A stretch of 43,797 nt of DNA, taken from Deltaproteobacteria bacterium. Its GTDB lineage: Bacteria > Myxococcota_A > UBA9160 > PR03. Under the pieces are notes generated by a model. That model had not been told where the DNA came from, searched no databases, and saw only the letters and a list, made by a program, of their open reading frames with translations. The position numbers and the translations under genes are program-made. The stretch covers positions 1 through 43,797 of the forward strand of contig JAPSFT010000029.1 of the NCBI GenBank assembly GCA_035063765.1. Direction: 5' to 3'. Positions 24,819-31,675 of the stretch are shown here, in pieces (the stretch's first letter is position 1; each line of letters starts with the position of its first letter).

Positions 24819-25290
24819 AGCCGCGCCGCCGGCGGGCGAGCCGGGCGTTGGTGTAGGCCGGGTCGTCGGTCACGTCGTGCCAGGCCCGCACCCACGGCGG
24901 CCGATGCGCCTCCATGAAGCGGCGGCGGGCCTCGACGTCGCGCAGGTCCGGCCCCTCCCCCTCCCGCAGCTCGAGCTCGACCAGGACGATCGCCTCCGGC
25001 CAGGTCAGGCAGTCCACCTCGAGCCGGCCCTCGCGGCGGCGGAGCTTCTCCACGCGCGGCAGCGGCAGGCGCAGCAGCGCGCGGGCCAGCCACCCGGGCA
25101 CCCGCCACTGGAACTCGTGACGGCCTTCGGCGGCCGGCAGCTTCAGGTTGACGAGAGCGCCCGGCTCCTCCCCGACGCGCACGCGCGCCGTCAGCGGGCC
25201 GCGCAGCAGATAGGCCTGCGCGAGGCGGCGGCCGCCGGCGGGCGGATCGCCGTCGCTCACGCGGAAGCGGATCTCGCGCTCACGAGCCAT
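24811..25290 (-). CDS. CYTH-domain (triphosphate tunnel) protein
   Basis: A 159-residue single-domain CYTH protein. The N-terminal EREIRFR is the ExExK-type signature with Arg in the last position, followed by strands containing AQAYLLRGPLTARVRV, LEVDCLTW and IVLVELELREG, and a C-terminal helix. CYTH proteins bind triphosphates in a tunnel of acidic and basic residues and act as inorganic triphosphatases or, rarely, adenylate cyclases; triphosphatase is the likelier activity. Its stop overlaps the convergent protease stop (TGA 24813-24811 within eight bases of TGA 24816-24818). It diverges from the DHH gene with only 36 nt between starts, so the promoters must overlap. Confidence 0.85.
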   Translation of the reverse strand: MAREREIRFRVSDGDPPAGGRRLAQAYLLRGPLTARVRVGEEPGALVNLKLPAAEGRHEFQWRVPGWLARALLRLPLPRVEKLRRREGRLEVDCLTWPEAIVLVELELREGEGPDLRDVEARRRFMEAHRPPWVRAWHDVTDDPAYTNARLARRRRGFS

Positions 25291-25314
25291 CCGGCGCCCC
25301 CTACACGCCCCGGC

Positions 25315-25320
25315 TAAGCT
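25315..25320 (+). promoter_or_regulatory. Candidate -10 TAAGCT of the DHH gene
   Basis: TAAGCT lies 6 nt before GTG 25327. The whole divergent gap is 36 nt, so any -35 must lie inside the promoter or coding start of the CYTH gene. Confidence 0.4.
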
Positions 25321-25326
25321 CGCCCC

Positions 25327-26181
25327 GTGCGGCGCGTCTGCTTCTATCACGCCGGCTGCCCCGACGGCTTCGGAGCGGCCTGGGCGATCTGGAAGGCCTG
25401 GGGCGAGGCCGGAGAGTACCGCGCGCGCGGCCACGACGACGCCGTGCGCGCGACCGAGCTGGCCGGCGACCTGGTCGTCTTCGCCGACAACGCGCCCCCC
25501 AACGCGGCTCTGCGCCAGCTCGGCGAGCACGCCGGCCAGGTGGTCGTGCTCGACCACCACGTCTCGGCGCTCGAGCGCTTCGCGAGCGAGCCGGAGCTGG
25601 CCCGCGCCCTGGCCGCGCGCGGCCACCTGGTGCGCTTCGACCTCGAGCGCTCCGGCGCCATCCTCGCCTGGCAGCACTTCCACCCCGACCACGAGCCGCC
25701 GGCGCTGCTCGCGTACGTGCAGGACCAGGACCTGTGGCGCTGGGAGCTCCCGCACTCGGAGGCCGTGAACGCCGCGATCTACTCCTACCCGCGGCGCTTC
25801 GACGCCTGGGACGAGCTCTGCGCGATGCCGCTCGACCGGCTGGTGGCCGAAGGCAGCTCGATCGCGCGCGCCCAGCGCATCGAGGTCGAACGCTCGCTCC
25901 AGAACGCGCACCCGATCACGGTCGGCGGCCTGCGCCTCGAAGCCGTCAACGCGCTCTTCCACCGGGCCCTCATCGGGCACGAGCTGGCCGTGCGCGCCGT
26001 CCACGGCTCACCGGCCGGCGCCGTCTACCGGCTCACCGGCCGGCGCGTCGACTGCTCGCTCTACTCCACCGGCGACTTCGACGTGGCAAAGATCGCCGCC
26101 CGCTACGGCGGCGGCGGCCACCGCAACGCCGCCGGCTTCCACGTCCCGCTCGCCGACTGGCTCGAGCGCTTCGTCGCCTGA
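25327..26181 (+). CDS. DHH-family phosphoesterase
   Basis: A 284-residue predicted metal-dependent phosphoesterase. The N-terminal CFYHAGCPDGFGAAWA replaces the usual HxDxDG strand with HAGCPDG, VVVLDHHVSA gives the Asp-His-His motif (76-78), and the DHHA1 RNA/nucleotide-binding subdomain ends in YGGGGHRNAAGFHVP (about 260-274). This arrangement resembles small DHH/DHHA1 exopolyphosphatase or oligonucleotide phosphodiesterases rather than RecJ. The substrate may be short oligonucleotides or polyphosphate. The GTG start is positioned by a TAAGCT hexamer 6 nt upstream. It is divergent from the CYTH triphosphatase-like gene and convergent with bolA after a 9-nt gap. Confidence 0.85.
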   Translation: MRRVCFYHAGCPDGFGAAWAIWKAWGEAGEYRARGHDDAVRATELAGDLVVFADNAPPNAALRQLGEHAGQVVVLDHHVSALERFASEPELARALAARGHLVRFDLERSGAILAWQHFHPDHEPPALLAYVQDQDLWRWELPHSEAVNAAIYSYPRRFDAWDELCAMPLDRLVAEGSSIARAQRIEVERSLQNAHPITVGGLRLEAVNALFHRALIGHELAVRAVHGSPAGAVYRLTGRRVDCSLYSTGDFDVAKIAARYGGGGHRNAAGFHVPLADWLERFVA

Positions 26182-26190
26182 CGCCCCCCG

Positions 26191-26469
26191 TTACGAGGGC
26201 TCGCAGCGCAGCGAGAGGGCATGGATGTCGGGGCCGAACATGTCGGCGAGGGCCTGGTAGACGAGCCGCTGCGCCGCGACCTGCGAGAGGCCGGCAAAGC
26301 GCGGCGAGACGACGTGCACCCGGAAGTGACCGGCCCCGGAGCGAGCGCCCTCGTGCCCCGCGTGCCGGTGGCTGTCGTCGATCACCTCGACGCGCAGCGC
26401 ACCGACCCGCTCGCGCAGCAGCGCCTCGATCCGCCGCACGCGCTCCGCGTTCACCGCCGGCTCCGCCAC
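26191..26469 (-). CDS. BolA-family protein
   Basis: A 92-residue protein with the BolA fold. DDSHRHAGHEGARSGAGHFRVHVVSPRF contains the conserved His/Gly signature and is followed by the helix QRLVYQALADMF and the C-terminal HALSLRCE. BolA proteins bind monothiol glutaredoxins via [2Fe-2S] clusters or DNA. Start GTG 26469 has GGGAGAA nearby and a TAGCTT element 32 nt upstream. The promoter region abuts the 44-nt tandem hairpin repeat. No glutaredoxin gene is in the window. Confidence 0.9.
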   Translation of the reverse strand: MAEPAVNAERVRRIEALLRERVGALRVEVIDDSHRHAGHEGARSGAGHFRVHVVSPRFAGLSQVAAQRLVYQALADMFGPDIHALSLRCEPS

Positions 26470-26501
26470 GCTTCTCCCTTCACCCCGTCACGAACAACAC
26501 G

Positions 26502-26507
26502 AAGCTA
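26502..26507 (-). promoter_or_regulatory. Candidate -10 TAGCTT of bolA
   Basis: The minus-strand TTTTAGCTTCG is an A/T-rich island upstream of GTG 26469. The -35 position would fall within the first copy of the tandem repeat (26511-26554). Confidence 0.35.
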
Positions 26508-26510
26508 AAA

Positions 26511-26662
26511 CGCCGGGCCGAAGGCCCGCGAACACCCAGCGGCTCAGCGGCAAACGCCGGGCCGAAGGCCCGCGAACACCCAGCGGCTCAGCGGCGAGCG
26601 CCGGCCCGAAGGCCCACGCCCCGCCCAGCGGCTCAGCGGCGAGCGCCGGGCCGAAGGCCCGG
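26511..26662. repeat. 44-nt tandem repeat, 3.4 copies, each with a GC hairpin
   Basis: Copies at 26511-26554 and 26555-26598 differ only at three bases of the last four; the third (26599-26643, 45 nt) has several changes; the fourth (26644-26662) is truncated. Each begins CGCCGGGCCGAAGGCCCG or a variant, a 5-8-bp stem closed by a GAA loop, and continues through CCCAGCGGCTCAGCGGC. The array lies between the end of an acyl-CoA dehydrogenase operon and the bolA promoter. Confidence 0.85.
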
Positions 26663-26682
26663 CCGCTCGTCCGCTGCAGCCG

Positions 26683-26731
26683 CCCCCACCCCGCCCGAAG
26701 CTCCACCCCCACCACCGACGCCCCTCCCCCC
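26683..26731 (-). other. G-rich 3' region with quadruplex-forming pattern
   Basis: On the minus strand this segment contains runs of 6, 4, 5, 3, 4 and 5 guanines; 26710-26683 reads G5, 9-nt loop, G3, C, G4, T, G5, a canonical quadruplex pattern. It begins 5 nt downstream of the acyl-CoA dehydrogenase stop, so it would be in the mRNA 3' end. Confidence 0.5.
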
Positions 26732-26735
26732 TCGA

Positions 26736-27890
26736 TCAGTCTTTCGGCAACCCGAGGACGCGCTCCCCGATGATGTTCCTCTGGATGTTGGGCGTGCCGC
26801 CGCCGATCACGACCTCCGGCCAGTTGAGCGCGAAGCGCTGCCAGCGACCGCCCTCCACCTCCTTCTCGAGGTGTCCGGCGCTGCCCTGGATCTCGAGTGC
26901 GAGGTCGCCCATCTCCACCTCGAGCGCGGCGCGATGGAGCTTGTTGATCGAGGTCTCCGCGCCGAGCGGCTCGCCCTTGAGCTGCTTGGTGAGGAAGCGC
27001 AGCCCGTTCATGCGCATCGCCTCGATGCGCGTCTCGCAGCGCGCGATGCGCCGCCGCACGCCGTCGTCCTCGAGCGCGGGCCGGCCGTTCTTCACCGCCC
27101 GGCGCGCCAGCTCCACGAGCTCGTCGAGCTTGCGCAGCAGGCCCTCGACCTCGGCGATCGACGAGCGCTCGTGCGCCAGGGCCGAGACCGTCACCTTCCA
27201 GCCCTGCCCCTCCTCGCCGAGCCGGTTGCCGACCGGCACGCGCACGTCGTCGAAGAACACCTCGGCGAACATCGCACCACCCGACATGTTGCGGATCGGC
27301 CGGACGGTGATGCCGGGCGTGTCCATCTCGACGAGCAGGCAGGTGATGCCGTCGTGCTTGTGTTCGACGCCCGGAGGACCGGTGCGCACGAGCAGGATGA
27401 TCCACTTCGACCACATCGCGATCGAGGTCCAGATCTTCTGCCCGTTCACCACGTAGTGCTCGCCGTCCCGGACCCCGCGGCACTGGAGCGACGCGAGGTC
27501 GGAGCCCGAGCCCGGCTCCGAGTAGCCGGTGCACCACTGGACCTTGCCGTCGAGGATGTCGGGGACGAAGCGCTGCTTCTGCGCCTCGGTGCCGTACTGG
27601 ATGATCGCGGGGCCCACCCAGGCCAGGCCCATGAAGCAGGTGCCGAGCGGCGGGGCCTTCCGCTTCGCCATCTCCTCCTTGAGGATCACCTGCTGCATGA
27701 TCGAGCCGCCGCCGCCGCCCACCTCGCGCGGCCACGAGAAGCCGACCCAGCGCTTCTCGCGAACCCGGCGGTGCCACTCGGCGAGAAAGGCCGGGTCCAT
27801 CGTGTGGGTGCCCGGCGGGAGCATCTCGTCGAGGAAGGCCCGCACCTCGGCCCGGAAGGTCTCCTCCTCGGGGGTGAGCTGGAAGTCCAT
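26736..27890 (-). CDS. Acyl-CoA dehydrogenase, FadE-like subunit A1
   Basis: A 384-residue flavoprotein. YSEPGSGSDLASLQCRGVRDG and IWTSIAMWSKWIILLVRT are the acyl-CoA dehydrogenase FAD/substrate signature regions, and the C-terminus GGGTPNIQRNIIGERVLGLP is the FAD-binding tail. There is no Glu at the C-terminal (MCAD-type) base position. This subunit form is typically paired with a second, more divergent dehydrogenase to make the alpha2beta2 enzymes known from cholesterol side-chain degradation in mycobacteria (ChsE type). Its partner lies 1 nt upstream (27892-29025). Expected reaction: alpha,beta-dehydrogenation of a bulky or branched acyl-CoA. Confidence 0.92.
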   Translation of the reverse strand: MDFQLTPEEETFRAEVRAFLDEMLPPGTHTMDPAFLAEWHRRVREKRWVGFSWPREVGGGGGSIMQQVILKEEMAKRKAPPLGTCFMGLAWVGPAIIQYGTEAQKQRFVPDILDGKVQWCTGYSEPGSGSDLASLQCRGVRDGEHYVVNGQKIWTSIAMWSKWIILLVRTGPPGVEHKHDGITCLLVEMDTPGITVRPIRNMSGGAMFAEVFFDDVRVPVGNRLGEEGQGWKVTVSALAHERSSIAEVEGLLRKLDELVELARRAVKNGRPALEDDGVRRRIARCETRIEAMRMNGLRFLTKQLKGEPLGAETSINKLHRAALEVEMGDLALEIQGSAGHLEKEVEGGRWQRFALNWPEVVIGGGTPNIQRNIIGERVLGLPKD

Positions 27891-27891
27891 C

Positions 27892-29025
27892 TCAGCGCGC
27901 CTCCGTGCGCAGCCGCGCGACGCGGTCGTAGTGGTGGTCGGGGTCGCCGAACGCGGCGCGCGCCCACTTCGAGCGCTTGAGATAGAGCTGGATGTCGTAC
28001 TCCCAGGTGTAGCCGACCCCGCCGTGGAGCTGGACCCCGTCGATCCCGATCCGTGCGAAGGCTTCCCCGGCGTAGGCCTTCGCCATCGAGACGAAGCGCG
28101 GCGCCTCCGGGTCGCCCTGATCGAGACACCAGGCGGCGTAGTAGAGCAGCGACTTGAAGCTCTCGACGTCGACGTACATCTCGGCGAGTGGGTGCTTGAC
28201 GCCCTGGAAGCGCCCGATCGGGGAGCCGAACTGCACGCGTTCGCGCGCGTAGTCGACGGTGAGGCGCAGCGCCCCCTCGGCGGCGCCGATCGTCTCGGCG
28301 GTCACGACGGCCGCCGCCTGGTCGAGCAGGCGGGCGAGCGCCGGGCCGGCCGCGCCGGGCGCGCCGAGCAGGGCGTCGCCCGCGACGCGCACGCCCTCGC
28401 AGCGCAGGCGCGCGACGCGGCGGGTCCCGTCGATGCTCGGCGTCGTCTCGGCGGTGAGCCCGGGCGTGCCGCGCTCGACGACGCCGAGCGCGATCTCGCC
28501 GTCGCCGGAGCCGGTGCGGAAGGCCACCACCAGGAGATCTGCGGTGGCGCCGTCGAGGACCTGGAGCTTCTCGCCCGTGATCCGCCAGTCGCCGCCTTCG
28601 CGGCGCCCCGCGAGCCGCACGCCGCCCGGGTCCAGGCGGTCCCCGGCCTCCACGACGGCGATCGTGCCGATCGCGGAGCCCTCGGCGAGCCCCGGCAGCC
28701 AGCGCGCCCGCTGCGCCTCGCTGCCGGCGTCGCGGATCGCCGCCGCCGCCAGGGTGGTGGCCAGGAGCGGCGAGGGGAAGAGCGTGCGCCCGGTCTCCTC
28801 GAGCACGACGACGAGGTCGACCAACCCGAGCCCGGCCCCGCCGTGGGCCTCCGGGATCGTGAGCCCGAGCCAGCCGAGGGCGCCGATCTGCTTCCAGAGC
28901 GCACGCGAGAAGCCCTCCGGCGTCTCGGCGAGCTTGCGCACCGCCTCCATCGGGGCGTTCGCGTCGAGGAACTTCCGCACCTCCTGGCGCAGCAGCTCCT
29001 GCTCCTCGGTGAAGCCGAAGTTCAT
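27892..29025 (-). CDS. Acyl-CoA dehydrogenase, partner subunit B1
   Basis: A 377-residue acyl-CoA dehydrogenase-fold protein. The N-terminal helices (NFGFTEEQELLRQEVRKFLD), a reduced middle domain lacking the usual SEPGxGSD loop (VVEAGDRLDPGGV instead) and the C-terminal GVQLHGGVGYTWEYDIQLYL are visible. Glu342 in YTWEYD aligns by eye with the MCAD catalytic base. The degenerate FAD loop and tight linkage to A1 (TGA, one base, ATG) fit the heteromeric ChsE/FadE type, where the two subunits share FAD sites. First gene of a two-gene operon; GGAGAG precedes the ATG. It diverges from the second pair with 105 nt between starts. Confidence 0.9.
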   Translation of the reverse strand: MNFGFTEEQELLRQEVRKFLDANAPMEAVRKLAETPEGFSRALWKQIGALGWLGLTIPEAHGGAGLGLVDLVVVLEETGRTLFPSPLLATTLAAAAIRDAGSEAQRARWLPGLAEGSAIGTIAVVEAGDRLDPGGVRLAGRREGGDWRITGEKLQVLDGATADLLVVAFRTGSGDGEIALGVVERGTPGLTAETTPSIDGTRRVARLRCEGVRVAGDALLGAPGAAGPALARLLDQAAAVVTAETIGAAEGALRLTVDYARERVQFGSPIGRFQGVKHPLAEMYVDVESFKSLLYYAAWCLDQGDPEAPRFVSMAKAYAGEAFARIGIDGVQLHGGVGYTWEYDIQLYLKRSKWARAAFGDPDHHYDRVARLRTEAR

Positions 29026-29083
29026 GGGCTCTCCGCTCCAAGCATCCGCCCGACCGAGTGGTCCGGCGCGGCCGAACCTAGCC

Positions 29084-29089
29084 TATACT
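29084..29089 (+). promoter_or_regulatory. Candidate -10 TATACT of the second dehydrogenase pair
   Basis: TATACT lies 41 nt before ATG 29131, with AGGAGG 5 nt before the ATG. The overlapping minus-strand reading gives TATAGG and TAGGTT hexamers that could serve the divergent operon, so the two promoters may share one A/T-rich core. Confidence 0.4.
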
Positions 29090-29130
29090 GCCGCGCCGTT
29101 CGACTCGAGAGTCAACCCGAGGAGGCGACG

Positions 29131-30357
29131 ATGGCCCGGCCCGAGGAAGCGACCGAGTCCCGGGAGAACGCGGAGTTCCGCCGCCAGGTCCGCGCCTGGA
29201 TCCAGGCGAACCAGCCCGCCCACCCCGGCTTCAAGCTGCCCCAGACCTTCCTCGAGGTGGAGTCGGAGCGCCAGTTCGACTTCCTGCGCGAGTGGCAGCG
29301 CAAGGTCTACGACGCCGGCTACCTCGGGCTCGACTGGCCTGCGGAGTACGGCGGCCACTCCGATCCCCACAAGCGCCAGCGGATCGTCTCGCAGGAGCTG
29401 AACCGGGCGGGCGCCCCGTTCCTCGTGAACGTGATCGGCCTGCAGTGGGCCGGGCCGACGATCCTCGCCTACGGCAGCGAGGAGCAGAAGCGCAAGTACC
29501 TGAAGAACATCCTGAGCTGCGAGGACGTCTGGTGCCAGGGCTTCAGCGAGCCCGGCGCGGGCTCGGACCTGGCGGGCCTGCAGGCCAGCGCGACGCGCGA
29601 AGGCGAGGGCTGGGTGGTGACCGGGCACAAGGTCTGGACCACGCTCGCGCACTTCGCGAAGTGGATGATCCTGCTCGCCCGAACGGACCCGACGGCCCAC
29701 AAGTACGCCGGCATCTCCTACTTCCTCTTCCCGATGGACGCCCCCGGCGTGACCGTCCAGCCGCTCGTCAAGATGACCGGCGAGGGCGGCTTCAACCAGG
29801 TGATCTTCGACCGCGCGCCGATGCCCGCCGATGCGCTGCTCGGCCAGCTCGGCCAGGGCTGGCAGATCGCCATGACGACGCTCACCTTCGAGCGCGGCGC
29901 CGCCGAGGGCACCGGGGGCGGGTCCGCAACCTCGACGGCGGAGTCCGTGCGCGCCGTCGCCGCGCTCGCGAAGCGCATGCGCCGCGACGGCAGCCCCGCC
30001 GCCGCCGACCCGGTGATCCGCGACCGCCTGGCCCAGCTCTGGATCGAGGAGGAGGCGCTGCGCCTGACGGCCCAGCGCGCGCGTGTAGCCGGCCTCAACA
30101 TGGACGACCGTCCGCTCGCGACCCGGCTCATGAACAAGCTCGTGTTCTCGGAGCTCGGCCAGCGCCTGACCGAGCTCGCCTGCGAGGTGCTGGGCCCCGA
30201 CGCTGTCCTCTGGCTCGGCGACCCGAGCGCACCCGACAAGGCCGAGTGGCCGCGCGCCTACCTGAACTCCTTCGGCGTCACGATCGGGGGCGGCACCAGC
30301 GAGGTGCAGCGCAACATCATCGGGGAGCGCGTGCTCGGCCTCCCGAAGACCAAGTGA
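29131..30357 (+). CDS. Acyl-CoA dehydrogenase, FadE-like subunit A2
   Basis: A 408-residue flavoprotein. It carries FSEPGAGSDLAGLQASATRE, KVWTTLAHFAKWMILLART and a C-terminal GGGTSEVQRNIIGERVLGLP nearly identical to the tail of A1, showing common descent. As in A1 there is no C-terminal catalytic Glu. It has a helical insertion around AVAALAKRMRRDGSPAAADP. AGGAGG lies 5 nt before the ATG. Its partner B2 follows after 10 nt. Together they should form a heteromeric dehydrogenase for a large acyl-CoA, with different substrate range from A1/B1. Confidence 0.92.
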   Translation: MARPEEATESRENAEFRRQVRAWIQANQPAHPGFKLPQTFLEVESERQFDFLREWQRKVYDAGYLGLDWPAEYGGHSDPHKRQRIVSQELNRAGAPFLVNVIGLQWAGPTILAYGSEEQKRKYLKNILSCEDVWCQGFSEPGAGSDLAGLQASATREGEGWVVTGHKVWTTLAHFAKWMILLARTDPTAHKYAGISYFLFPMDAPGVTVQPLVKMTGEGGFNQVIFDRAPMPADALLGQLGQGWQIAMTTLTFERGAAEGTGGGSATSTAESVRAVAALAKRMRRDGSPAAADPVIRDRLAQLWIEEEALRLTAQRARVAGLNMDDRPLATRLMNKLVFSELGQRLTELACEVLGPDAVLWLGDPSAPDKAEWPRAYLNSFGVTIGGGTSEVQRNIIGERVLGLPKTK

Positions 30358-30367
30358 GGAGCGTGCC

Positions 30368-31513
30368 GTGACCCTGCGCCTCGAGGTTCCGACCGACTTC
30401 GGCTTCACGGAGGAGCACGCGCTGCTGCGCGCCGAGGCGCGCCGCTTCCTCGCCGAGCGGCTCCCGATCGCGGAGCTGCGCCGGCAGGTCGACGCCGGGG
30501 TGCGGCTCGACCGCGGCCTCTGGAAGGAGATCGCGGGCCTGGGCTGGGTCGGCCTCGTGCTGCCCGAGCGCTTCGGGGGTGCCGGGCTCGGGTGGCTGCA
30601 CCTCGGGATCCTGATGGAGGAGATGGGCCGCCGGCTCGTGCCCGGGCCCTTCCTCGGCTCGCTGCTCGCGGGCATCGCGATCGAGCGGGGCGCCGGCGAC
30701 GCGCAGCGCGAGCGCTGGCTGCCCGCGATCGCCAGCGGCGAGACGATCGCGTCGCTGGCGCTCGTCGAGCCCGGCGGCGCCTTCGAGGGCGCGGCGATCA
30801 CGGCCAGCGCCGATCCCGCCGACGGCGGCTTCGTGCTGCGCGGCCGCAAGACCCACGTGGTGGGTGGTGCCGACGCTGGGATCGTCGTCGCCGCCTTTCG
30901 GGAGCCTTCGGGCCGGATCTCGCTCTTCGCGGTGGACCTGCCCGCGCCCGGCGTCGCGATCGAGGACGAGGTGTCGATCGACCCGACGCGCCCGACCGCA
31001 CGGATCGCCTTCGACGGGGTCCGCGTCGGGGCCGGCGCGCGGCTCGACGGCGACGGCTCGCGCGCCCTCGCCGAGACCCTGACGCGGGGCTCGGCCGCGC
31101 TGGCGGCCGAGCAGGTGGGCGGGGCCGAGGCCGTGCTCCAGCTCACCCGCCAGTACGCGATCGACCGCAAGCAGTTCGACCGCCCGATCGGCTTCTTCCA
31201 GGCCGTGAAGCACCCGATCGTGGACATGATGTGCGGCATCGAGCTCGCGCGGAGCCTCGCCTGCGGGGCGGCCGCGGGCCTGGACGCGGACACGCCCGCG
31301 GCCCCCGTGCACGCGCGGATGGCGAAGGCGCTCGCGAGCGACGTCTACGCCCAGGCGGTGCGCAAGGGCGTGCAGCTCCACGGCGGCTACGGCTTCACCT
31401 GGGACTGCGACGTCCATCTCTACTTCCGGCGGGCGCTCTGGAGCCGTCCGATGCTCGGCGACGCGATCCACCACCGGAAGGGGCTCGCCAGCGCGCTCGG
31501 CGGGGAGGCCTGA
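30368..31513 (+). CDS. Acyl-CoA dehydrogenase, partner subunit B2 with Asp at the usual Glu position
   Basis: A 381-residue acyl-CoA dehydrogenase-fold protein, homologous to B1: N-terminal FGFTEEHALLRAEARRFLAE, middle domain with VEPGGAFEGAAI in place of SEPGxGSD, and C-terminal GVQLHGGYGFTWDCDVHLYF. The residue matching the MCAD base (Glu342 in B1) is Asp346 here, encoded by GAC. Either the base lies elsewhere (as in IVD-like enzymes) or this subunit is structural. GTG 30368 is preceded by GAGGAG. It is the second gene of the operon and is followed by a hairpin. The substrate is unknown; steroid-like or branched chains are inferred from the heteromeric architecture. Confidence 0.9.
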   Translation: MTLRLEVPTDFGFTEEHALLRAEARRFLAERLPIAELRRQVDAGVRLDRGLWKEIAGLGWVGLVLPERFGGAGLGWLHLGILMEEMGRRLVPGPFLGSLLAGIAIERGAGDAQRERWLPAIASGETIASLALVEPGGAFEGAAITASADPADGGFVLRGRKTHVVGGADAGIVVAAFREPSGRISLFAVDLPAPGVAIEDEVSIDPTRPTARIAFDGVRVGAGARLDGDGSRALAETLTRGSAALAAEQVGGAEAVLQLTRQYAIDRKQFDRPIGFFQAVKHPIVDMMCGIELARSLACGAAAGLDADTPAAPVHARMAKALASDVYAQAVRKGVQLHGGYGFTWDCDVHLYFRRALWSRPMLGDAIHHRKGLASALGGEA

Positions 31514-31518
31514 GGCGG

Positions 31519-31572
31519 CCCGATCCCCCGGAGGCGGGCTTTCGGAGCTGTCATCCGGGAGGCCGAATCGGG
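31519..31572 (+). terminator. Nested hairpin after the dehydrogenase operon
   Basis: CCCGAT (31519-31524) pairs with ATCGGG (31567-31572), enclosing CCCGGA (31527-31532) with TCCGGG (31554-31559). It starts 6 nt after the stop. There is no T tract; the role as terminator is tentative. Confidence 0.35.
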
Positions 31573-31675
31573 TCCGGGCAGGCCTCGTCGAAGAGCGCCG
31601 AGCGCCGGCATTGCGCGGTGGCGCCGTCAGGGGGCGGTGCGCCGGCCGCGCCAGCCGTGCGCCAGGAGACGCAGC

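Noticed and set aside
26511-26662. Tandem repeats as a CRISPR array
   Set aside because: The units abut without spacers, show internal hairpins and no cas gene is present.
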